NCBI GenBank assembly: GCA_036939975.1
Contig: JALLPB010001404.1
Span: forward strand, 1 to 13,859
Source: Cyclostephanos tholiformis
Lineage: Eukaryota > Bacillariophyta > Thalassiosirophyceae > Thalassiosirales > Thalassiosiraceae
DNA: 13,859 nucleotides
Direction: 5' to 3'
The translations under genes and the position numbers were made by a program. The number at the start of each line of letters is the position of its first letter. Position 1 is the stretch's first letter. Below are positions 7,975 through 13,859 of the stretch, piece by piece. The notes below the pieces were generated by a model. The model was not told where the DNA came from. It saw only the letters and a list, made by a program, of their open reading frames with translations, and made no database searches.

Positions 7975-8778
7975 CTCAACAAGGAAGAGACCAAATACAT
8001 ACAAGCAGTAACAGGCACCCTGTTATATTACGCAAGAGCAGTAGATGCAACGATCCTACCCGCCCTCAGCTCCATTGCAACCGAGCAGTCCAAACCAATG
8101 CAACGAATGATGGAAACAGTCAGACAATTACTGGATTATTGCGCTACCCAAGAAGAAGCAATAATAACTTACTCGGCAAGTAAAATGATACTATGCATCC
8201 ACAGCAACGTGGGATACTGCAACGAAAAGAACAGCAGAAGTCGAGTCGGAGGACATTTTTTCCTCTCGAACGATGACCAATTCCCTCCTAACAACGGGGC
8301 CATCATGACCACAGCCACCATACTAAAAGCAGTCATGGCATCGGCGGCGGAAGCAGAATTAGGGGCCCTATTCCACAATGCAAAAGAGGGAGTATATCTA
8401 CGAAAAATTCTCACCAAAATGGGCCACCCCCAACCACGCACGCCGATTCAGACAGACAACACAACGGCGGAGGGGGTTATAAATAATAAAATACAACCCA
8501 AACGAACAAAGGCCATGGACATGCGGTTCCATTGGCTCCGCGATCGGGAGGTGCAAGGCCAATTTAGAATTTATTGGAGACCGGGGAAAACAAATTTGGC
8601 TGATTACTTCACCAAACACCACCCCCCATCGCATCATGTAAACATGCGAGCAGAATTCCTCACCAAGGTCAAAGACCTAGCAGAAGGACAACGTCAGAGA
8701 CAACTTGCAGGACAGACCAAACCACCAAGCCACCTACGAGCTAGCAGTTACAAGGGTGTGTTAAACATACAGTCATAA
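7975..8778 (+). CDS. pol: Pol part 4: RT C-terminus and RNase H
   Basis: Frame 1 from CTC at 7975, with no stop to TAA at 8776-8778 inside the 3' LTR. It begins LNKEETKYIQAVTGTLLYYA, typical of the copia RT-RNase H connection. RNase H removes template RNA. Its acidic residues are visible as E in SAAEAELGAL, D in IQTDNTTAEG and D in TNLADYFTKHH. The first, normally Asp, is Asn (AAC 8206-8208 in HSNVGYC), which should abolish activity. The C-terminal residues overlap the polypurine tract and LTR start. Confidence 0.9.
   Translation, partial: LNKEETKYIQAVTGTLLYYARAVDATILPALSSIATEQSKPMQRMMETVRQLLDYCATQEEAIITYSASKMILCIHSNVGYCNEKNSRSRVGGHFFLSNDDQFPPNNGAIMTTATILKAVMASAAEAELGALFHNAKEGVYLRKILTKMGHPQPRTPIQTDNTTAEGVINNKIQPKRTKAMDMRFHWLRDREVQGQFRIYWRPGKTNLADYFTKHHPPSHHVNMRAEFLTKVKDLAEGQRQRQLAGQTKPPSHLRASSYKGVLNIQS
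8750..8758 (+). other. Candidate polypurine tract
   Basis: ACAAGGGTG lies directly before the TG of the 3' LTR, the position from which plus-strand DNA synthesis is primed. It is short and not purely purine, so the exact extent is uncertain. Confidence 0.5.
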
Positions 8779-8932
8779 GAGCTAGCTAGCGAGCTTTTGG
8801 CAAAGGAGAAATATTTAAATTCTCCGCGTGGAAGGTTTTCGAGTGAAATTTCCAAAAGGAAACATACCAACCTAGTTGTCATAAATAACTAATCACCTAT
8901 TCACAACAACATTGGTTAGTCACTGTTTAGTA
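8759..8932 (+). repeat. 3' LTR (174 bp)
   Basis: Same length as the 5' LTR with 5 substitutions and no indels by hand alignment. Followed by TTCCT, the target-site duplication. Confidence 0.95.
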
Positions 8933-8937
8933 TTCCT
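8933..8937. repeat. Right target-site duplication of the copia element (TTCCT)
   Basis: Matches 3811-3815. The following bases TCCCCAGTATC match those following TTCCT in unit Y2, confirming that the flank here is pre-insertion sequence. Confidence 0.85.
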
Positions 8938-9010
8938 TCCCCAGTATCGGTGGAAAACAGAAAAATGTTATCTGGGGAAAACAGAAAAAAGTTTCCTTCC
9001 CCAGTATCTG
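8938..9010 (+). repeat. Right part of unit Y1 and complete unit Y2
   Basis: 8938-8952 completes unit Y1 (left part 3769-3815). Unit Y2 runs from 8953 to 9010 and has the same order: GAAAACAGAAAAATG, GGGGAAAACAGAAAAAAGT, TTCCTTCCCCAGTATC. Each unit is about 60 bp and holds two GAAAACAGAAA half-repeats. Confidence 0.85.
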
Positions 9011-9058
9011 CACCGGGCGGCCGGGGGCCGGCACTCTCCACCACTGCCAACCCCCTCA
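9010..9058 (+). repeat. Direct repeat X', right copy (49 bp)
   Basis: About 82% identical to 3709-3757, ending in the shared CTCCACCACTGCC...CCCCTCA. The order X-Y1-Y2-X' before the copia insertion is not a simple tandem duplication. Confidence 0.8.
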
Positions 9059-9060
9059 GC

Positions 9061-9542
9061 ACCAAGCCATGGTTTGACATTTTGGGGCTCATGCTGGGAA
9101 TTCATGATGGGCATGGTTACTCCACATTTGATAGATTCATGCCTACCTTCAGGGTGCTCACCACAAGAGATGTCCTCCGTGGGCTCACATCTAGTGGACT
9201 CTACTTTGATGTGGATTGGTGCCCGTCATGTACTACCTTCACACCCATCCTCAATAAGTACTATGAAGCAAGGTGGGTGGCGGTGGTATCAAACACTGAA
9301 GGGACACCATTCCAAGTCATTCTCATCTCGCAGTGCAAGACCAATGGGACACCCACAATTTCTTTGGGCACATGCCTTGGATGGCACTACTTCATATCAA
9401 TTCTATGGGTACACAAGGACAATCATTGATTACCAAATTTAGCATCACATCAATCCCAGCCTTAGAACTTCTTAATGGCAATGGTGCTGTAGTGTTTCTG
9501 GATGGATGCACACGGATCACAGAGGATCCCATGTGGGAGACA
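9061..9542 (+). pseudogene. Nucleoredoxin/tryparedoxin-like thioredoxin-fold segment, frameshifted
   Basis: Thioredoxin-fold oxidoreductases of this family reduce or oxidise disulfides through a W-C-x-x-C pair. Frame 1 reads SSGLYFDVDWCPSC followed by TTFTPILNKYYEA, with WCPSC at 9217-9231 (WCPPC is usual in nucleoredoxin and tryparedoxin). Frame 1 continues to QVILIS near 9330. After one indel, frame 3 supplies the rest of the fold: FFGHMPWMALL, then ITKFSITSIPALELLNGNG with the cis-Pro (IPAL), then GCTRITEDP, which resembles the end of a nucleoredoxin Trx domain. Together this covers one complete domain. No ATG suits the start. It sits between the Gag-like and RT parts of the DIRS-like element. 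Whether it is a captured host fragment or part of the element is unknown. Confidence 0.7.
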
Positions 9543-10190
9543 GGGACCACACCAGAGTTGGCTGACCTCCCTCCAATCGAAGGGAGGAGATCATCAAGGG
9601 CACCAAGGCCACAAGGCACACCACCCACATTTAATACTGGCCCCATGATTGGGTCAGCTCCTCTTGCCCTCCCACTCCCCACCCGGCCCCGACTCAGGTA
9701 CCAAATACAGCACAGGCCTGGGAACCCAGATGCCATTGCCCAGCACCATTGGAGGAGACAACATGGGCAAACCTCATGGATGTGCAACACCGGCCACCAA
9801 AGAAGCAGCCCAAGCACAAGCCCCCTCCAAAACCTAACTTGGAGGCAGGAAAGGGCGCTGTCTTGTTCACCCTCCTGCTGGGACCTCAACCAGAATGGTC
9901 TGTGGCCCGGAGGACCAATATTCAATGATCAGTGGATACCTCCTACATCCTGACCCCGGCTCAATTGGCACTGGTAACTAAGTCCACAGCCAGCTTTAGC
10001 CCCATGGCTTCAACTCCTGGGTACAAGACACCACGGCCCACTCCAGACTGCTTACTGCCAGCCCCCCCCGGGGGGGGGGATGGCAACTCAACCTCTGCCC
10101 CCATTGGATGCATCAAATGCTTGGTTTCCACATGGATGAGAGTTGACTTCAAGTGACACAAAGCAAGGTAAGCTCCGATCACTTATGCAA
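9543..10190 (+). other. Proline-rich low-complexity stretch between thioredoxin-like segment and RT
   Basis: The frame of the thioredoxin C-terminus stays open to TAG at 9951-9953, with Pro-, Arg- and Gln-rich sequence. Overlapping open frames at 9649-9837 and 9932-10156 are equally Pro/Ser/Thr-rich. I recognise no domain. This could be a polyprotein linker or noncoding DNA. It includes a small stem CCTCCCT/AGGGAGG at 9566-9587 and the C8G10 run at 10062-10079. Confidence 0.4.
10062..10079. repeat. C8G10 homopolymer junction
   Basis: Eight C directly followed by ten G, a self-complementary homopolymer pair with a G-run on each strand. It is prone to hairpin formation and slippage, and its length may be wrong in the assembly. 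Confidence 0.9.
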
Positions 10191-10780
10191 CCTCAGCCGC
10201 TAGTGGATGTACATCCGTTTACACCTGTCATGAAGATATGGCGGCACAGAATCTAGGTGGACTGTGGCCTGGACTGGTCCTGGGATGCAATTGAGGCTGC
10301 AGTGGAATGTGGTCCCTACCTGACTGCATGTACACCAGAGGCCTGGTCACTCCTCAAGGAGGACATCGCATATCAGGTCACAGCAAGTTTCAGTCAAGTA
10401 ATACTTTGGGACGACATCAAGTGCCTTCAGCCTCGAAACCTCAAGATCTCCCTAGTGGTGCTCATCCGGCAAGAGGGATGATGCAGCAGAATCATCCTTG
10501 ACCTCTCTTTCCCGGTCTACCAGGAGGTGGATGGAGTAATCACAGTCACACAAAGGGGTGTCAATGATACAATAGTCCTTTTTGACCCATCAATTCCAGT
10601 CAGGGAAATTGGTAAAGTTCTCCCCCATCTCCTCCAGTACATGAGAGACGCCCCGGCTTGCCTACACATCCTGTTCTGCAAACTGGACATCAGTGATGGC
10701 TTCTGGCGCCTGGTGGTACACAAAGATGACTGCTTCAACTTTGCTCATGTGCTCCCGCAGGAGCAGGGGAACCAGTCTGG
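10191..10780 (+). pseudogene. DIRS-like reverse transcriptase, N-terminal half
   Basis: Frame 3 carries HPFTPVMKIWR, a TAG at 10254-10256, DCGLDWSWDAIEAAV, ILWDDIKCLQPRNLKIS, a TGA at 10479-10481, then RIILDLSFPVYQEVDG and CKLDISDGFWRLVV. The last includes the motif-A Asp in LDISDGFWR (about 10681-10710). LKIS...RIILDLSFPV corresponds to RT motifs 1-2. It is not copia-like; it resembles RTs of DIRS-type and related diatom elements. The TGA lies where Arg is expected (CGA to TGA). The frame is lost near 10775-10780 and continues in frame 2. Confidence 0.8.
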
Positions 10781-12169
10781 CTGGTAATCCCAGCTGCGGT
10801 GCAAATGGGATGGGTTGAGAGTCCAGGCCTGTTTTGCACAGTCACGGAATCTGCCAGGGACCTCACACAGCACTTTGTGGACCATGCCATCCAATTGCCA
10901 CATAACCCGGTCAAGAACCTCATCCAAATTGCAGATGTTCCACTGCAAGCACACACGGACAACCCCACCAAACTCCTCCAGGTGTATGTGGATGACTTTT
11001 GCCATGCTTCTACGCAGTCTACGGATGGTTTGCACATTCTCACGATTCACTGAGCGGCCATTCATGGAATTCATGCCCTCTTCCCCCCCACCTCAATCAC
11101 TAATCATGATGGTGGAAAAGAACCCATCTCCCACAAAAAGCTAATGTAAGGGGATGGACACTTCAAGACCTTGAAGGACATGATTGGCTTCTGCTTCAAT
11201 GGAATCAAGCGCACCGTCCACCTTCCTGCAACCAAGGCCATGGTCTATGTCAGGGAAGCACACATGGTCCTCCGTCGTACAACCACCCCCCTCAAGACAC
11301 TGCAAATGCTAGTCAGCAAACTCAGAAATCCCTCAGTGATCCTCCCCATGGCAAAAGATTTTTTCACACCCTTGAACAGTGCTATGAAAGGAAATCCAAA
11401 GCAGGTAGGCCTTGGCGCATCTTCCGAAGTGAGTGCCGCCCTTGAGGACCTTATATTGCTCATGAAGATGCTCAGCAGTCGCCCAACTCATGTCAACAAG
11501 TTGGTAGCAGACATGCCACACTATGTGGGTTATCACAATGCCATGGCAGAGGGTGCAGGAGAGGTTTGGTTCTCCCTAATGAATCACATGATACCTTCAG
11601 TGTGGAGAGAGGAATTCCCTATTGACATTGCCACAAATGTCATATTGGATGTCAACCCTTTAGGGGGCATCACCAACTCCGACCTGGAACTGGCTGTGGA
11701 GGTCCTTGCAATTGGGGTCATCCTATCATCAGCTTCTATGCCCAAGCATGCACCTTTAGGCACACTGTGTGACAACACCCCGGCTGTCAGCTGGGTGGAA
11801 AAGATGGCCTCTAAGGCCAACATGCCCACTGCCAGGCAATTGCTGCATGGCTTGGCATTTATCCTGCACTGTCATTATGCAGGGTGGCTCACGATGATTC
11901 ATGTCCCAGGGACAGATAATATCATGGCAGACATTGCCTCACGCCTGACCAAAGCCCAGCAATTATTTCACTCCCAGAACACACTGTCTGACTTTGCCTT
12001 CTGTTCTGCCTTTGACATTGCCTTCCCTCCTCCATATTCCCAGCCATGGATGCTGGCATCCACCCCTCCCTGGGTGAAATTCAACGTCTTCGAAACTCTG
12101 TGTGGAAAGCGATTGACACTGCCACTGTGGATGGGGCCAACAGGTACCGCTATTAGAAAGCGTGGATGA
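10781..12169 (+). pseudogene. DIRS-like RT C-terminal half and RNase H
   Basis: Frame 2 begins LVIPAAVQMGWVESPGLFC (10781 on) and holds the catalytic LLQVYVDDFCHA, with YVDD at 10985-10996. In-frame stops are TGA 11051-11053 and TAA 11147-11149, at places where Arg and Gln are expected. From 11150 the frame is open for about 1 kb: thumb and connection sequence (VLRRTTTPLKTLQMLVSKLR), then RNase H with N-A in GYHNAMAEGAG (11537-11539 AAT, normally Asp), E in NSDLELAVEVLA, D in LCDNTPAVSW and D in NIMADIASR. It ends at TGA 12167-12169 and the recombinase follows in the same frame. This long conserved open frame within dead flanks is notable but carries an inactivating RNase H change. Confidence 0.85.
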
Positions 12170-12798
12170 CGTACTGTGCCCTGTGTGACCTGCAGTTGGA
12201 CCCCGGGGCAACACAACCAACCACCAACAGGCTTCTCACATTTGCTGTCGCTGTGCGGGAAGGACAGTATGAGAACAGAGCTCCTGTCATGGTTCAGTCA
12301 ATTGCTCAGGCACGTTGCCCAAAAACTTGTTTTGGATGGACATCCTGATCCCAGAAAAGCCTCTCCAGCCCAACAATCCCTTGATCTCCCGCCTGTTAAA
12401 AAGCTACGAGGTCCCATATGCTCGGTAGCAGCAATCACACTGTCATGCCATATTGCCAACATTCAACAGGGCCCTCAAGCGGGCTACCTTGACACAGTGT
12501 ACCATCTGTCCCACAGACCCTCCAAGGTCATGGACCATGATAATGGGGTGGCAGTTTGATGGGGAGCCAAATATGATGGCCTCCTCTTCAAAGGGTACAC
12601 CCTCAGTCGCATATACAGCCTTCACACCGGTGGGGCCATGGCCCTCAAACTAGCTGGAGCTTTGGACAGCACCATCATGCAAGTCAGCCGGTGGACATCC
12701 CTGATGTACCTCACTACATCCACACACAGATTGGGGCTTTGACAGCTGGACTAGCATGGAAGGTGAGCTCGGCCTTCACATTCCAAAATATTGGCTAA
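12170..12798 (+). pseudogene. Tyrosine recombinase, internally deleted and catalytically dead
   Basis: In DIRS-type elements this enzyme integrates circular cDNA by site-specific recombination. Frame 2 carries RHVAQKLVLDGH...DPRKASPAQQSLDLP (about 12299-12392), then almost at once GPICSVAAI (about 12407-12433), which belongs much further into the domain; the intervening part with the first catalytic Arg appears deleted. A TGA at 12557-12559 interrupts. The box normally HxxR reads Y-S-L-H (12614-12625). SRWTSLMYLT follows, and after a 1-base shift the nucleophile region reads TYIHTQIGALTAG with Tyr at 12715-12717. It ends at TAA 12796-12798. Assignment rests on the C-terminal signature GGAMALKLAG and spacing to W and Y. 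Confidence 0.75.
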
Positions 12799-12953
12799 CT
12801 GCACATGGGTTGATACACTGACCAACACCACTTGTCATACTCTCTGTCACACAGCCAACAGAATAAAGTCTGTAGAATGTGCCACAGGATTGCAGTGCCG
12901 GACACTACATTTATAAATTGTCTGGGAGTGACCTGTTGGTTCAACAACACCAT
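12799..12953. other. Noncoding stretch after the recombinase
   Basis: No conserved coding frame or recognisable motif. It presumably belongs to the 3' noncoding region of the DIRS-like element. Confidence 0.4.
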
Positions 12954-13276
12954 ACCCTGTGGTGGGGGCTCTTACCCAGTGGGAAAGACACCTGTCACAG
13001 ATGCATCTGCGAAGTGGATGTTCCACATCTGCATTGCATTTGCCAACACAACTCATGCTGATTTGTCTCCAAGACAAGGAGGGTTGTAACCTGACTACTT
13101 TGTAAGGAGTCTGGACTGTATCCTGTGGCGGGGGGCTCTCACCCAGTGGGGTAGCCACCCGTCATAGATGCATCTGCTAAGTGGATGATCCTCATCTACA
13201 TCGCATTTGCCAACACAACCCGCACTGATTTGTGTGTCCAGCACAAGGAGGGTTGTAACCTGACTACTTTGTTAGC
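12954..13276 (+). repeat. Two direct copies of a 166-bp repeat
   Basis: Copy A (about 12954-13109) and copy B (about 13120-13276) share CCTGTGG-GGGGGCTCT-ACCCAGTGGG, AGATGCATCTGC, CGCATTTGCCAACACAAC or close variants, and GGAGGGTTGTAACCTGACTA. The period is 166 bp by position of CCTGTGG and GGTTGTAACC. Substitutions are scattered, so the duplication is not recent. Short ORFs across it are incidental. Confidence 0.9.
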
Positions 13277-13309
13277 AAGGCCTGGTTTCCATGTTATCTG
13301 ACCCTAGTC
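13277..13309. other. Spacer between the 166-bp and 110-bp repeats
   Basis: Short non-repeated sequence; nothing recognised. Confidence 0.5.
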
Positions 13310-13693
13310 TCCGTCACCCGATGGGGAAATGGAGTACAGGCTGGTTGGCTTTCACCCTCTGGGGAAATGGAAATCGGAAAGGAGCGTCATCTCCTGCAAA
13401 TTAACTGCCCCTGTTCATCCTTCACCCATGGGGAAATGAATTTCAGGCTGGTAGTCCTTCACCTGGCGGGAAAATGGAGATCAGAAAAGGAGTGTCATCT
13501 CCTTTAAAACTAAACTGGTCATGGTTGTCCTTCACCCAGTGGGGAAATGGAAGTCAGGCTGGTCACCCTTCACCTAGGTGGAAAATGGGGATCAGCAAGG
13601 AGCGCCATCTCCATCTCAGAACATATGACCCTGTTCATCCCTCACCCAGCGGGGGAATGGAGTTCAGGCTGGTTGTCCTTCACCCAGTGGAGG
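13310..13693 (+). repeat. About 3.5 copies of a 110-bp tandem repeat
   Basis: Units start at 13310, 13418, 13528 and 13638 (periods 108, 110, 110). Each begins TCC-TCACCC followed by a GGGGAAATGGA-type box and CAGGCTGGT. Halfway through comes a second CCTTCACC...GGAAAATGG box and then AAGGAGCGTCATCTCC or a variant, so each unit is itself a degenerate dimer. The last copy stops after its second TTCACCCAGTGG. The units are diverged and contiguous, as in a minisatellite or the subterminal repeat of a transposon. Confidence 0.9.
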
Positions 13694-13859
13694 CTTAGTT
13701 GCGCATGTTGGATGTCGCTGTCGCCAATTTTGGGGCCTATGTGTTGTGTCGGGCGACATGTCTGCGACAAGTCATCAAATGTTGGCCCAACATTTGGCAA
13801 CATTGCCCCATTTTGGGCCCCAACAATGTCGTGTCATTTTGGTCGGCTGCCGACATGTC
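13694..13859. repeat. Palindrome-rich tail at the window edge
   Basis: Contains the near-perfect palindrome CAAATGTTGG-C-CCAACATTTG (13776-13796), two copies of the palindrome GACATGTC (13755-13762 and 13852-13859), and two related blocks, ATTTTGGGGCC near 13717 and ATTTTGGGCCCC near 13810. No ORF. It may be the end of another mobile element that continues past the window. Confidence 0.6.

Larger units (their letters stand above)
3816..8932 (+). mobile_element. Full-length but defective Ty1/copia (CoDi-like) retrotransposon
   Basis: A 5117-bp element with 174-bp LTRs at both ends, a TTCCT target duplication, and Gag, aspartic protease, integrase, RT and RNase H in copia order. The LTRs differ at 5 of 174 positions, so it is younger than the surrounding DIRS-like element. 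The internal plus strand is strongly A-rich and T-poor (34 A, 3 T in 5041-5100), unlike both flanks. It cannot be autonomous: the leader with primer-binding site and Gag start is absent, there are in-frame stops at 4897-4899 and 5734-5736, frameshifts near 7446 and at the C10 run 7966-7975, and the first RNase H Asp is Asn. The CoDi label is inferred from protein resemblance. Confidence 0.95.
2159..12798 (+). mobile_element. Degenerate DIRS-like (tyrosine recombinase) retrotransposon, split by a copia insertion
   Basis: A Gag-like ORF (2166-3690), RT (10191 onward), RNase H (to 12169) and a tyrosine-recombinase C-terminus (to 12798) share one strand and one order. The copia element at 3816-8932 sits between Gag and the rest. 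RT plus RNase H plus tyrosine recombinase, with no DDE integrase, defines DIRS-type elements. All parts are decayed. Bounds are approximate: the left one is where copia homology ends, the right one is the recombinase stop. Terminal and internal complementary repeats typical of DIRS could not be recognised. A thioredoxin-like segment (9061-9542) lies within it and may or may not belong. Confidence 0.7.

Noticed and set aside
7966..7975. Programmed ribosomal frameshift site in RT
   Set aside because: Frameshifting inside RT rather than at a gag-pol border has no clear purpose, and the element carries other inactivating changes; slippage or error is simpler.
9061..9542. Intact functional host nucleoredoxin gene
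   Set aside because: There is no suitable start codon, one frameshift near 9331, only one thioredoxin domain, and the flanks are retroelement sequence.
10141..10190. Splice donor-like CAAGGTAAG before the RT region
   Set aside because: A single motif match without a paired acceptor or a frame that would be restored; not enough to call an intron.
12832..13158. Short ORFs on both strands over the 166-bp repeats (12832-13089 plus, 12847-13158 minus)
   Set aside because: They follow the DNA repeat and not a protein pattern, and neither frame is kept in both repeat copies.
13310..13693. CRISPR-like array
   Set aside because: The repeats are contiguous 110-bp diverged units without unique spacers, no cas-like gene is near, and the context is eukaryotic.
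13474..13698. ORF of 74 codons over the 110-bp repeats
   Set aside because: The 110-bp period is not a multiple of three, so successive repeats are read in different frames and the ORF is incidental.

Overview
This window looks like a stretch of diatom (stramenopile) nuclear DNA built almost entirely of nested, decaying retrotransposons. No intact host gene, tRNA, rRNA or CRISPR array is visible. The diatom assignment is an inference: the Gag, integrase and reverse transcriptase (RT) sequences of all three coding elements resemble families I associate with diatom genomes. No database was searched.

Layout, left to right. (1) 1-2158 is the 3' part of a degenerate Ty1/copia element: the integrase-RT linker, then RT with the YVDD box. 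It is cut by a 400/401-bp insertion (1661-2061) with TG...CA ends and a GCTT (or AGCTT) target duplication, probably a solo LTR. The copia RT resumes exactly where it left off and stops abruptly near 2158. (2) From about 2159 to 12798 runs a second, unrelated retroelement of DIRS-like type (Gag-like ORF, RT, RNase H, tyrosine recombinase). It is riddled with stops, frameshifts and a probable internal deletion. (3) Inside it, at 3816-8932, sits a younger full-length Ty1/copia element of the kind called CoDi in diatoms: two 174-bp LTRs with 5 differences, a TTCCT target duplication, and gag, protease, integrase, RT and RNase H in the standard order. It is also dead: there is no primer-binding site or Gag start, two in-frame stops, two frameshifts and a lost RNase H aspartate. 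(4) After the DIRS-like recombinase come a pair of 166-bp direct repeats, then about 3.5 copies of a 110-bp tandem repeat, then a palindrome-rich tail that runs off the window.

The most unusual item is a thioredoxin-fold segment of nucleoredoxin/tryparedoxin type (WCPSC active site, 9061-9542). It lies between the Gag-like and RT parts of the DIRS-like element and is broken by one frameshift. It may be a captured host gene fragment, an undescribed domain of this element family, or host sequence caught between two element pieces.

Order of events implied by the nesting: the left copia element came before its solo-LTR insertion, and the DIRS-like element came before the CoDi insertion. Whether the DIRS-like element inserted into the left copia element or was joined to it by rearrangement cannot be told from this window.
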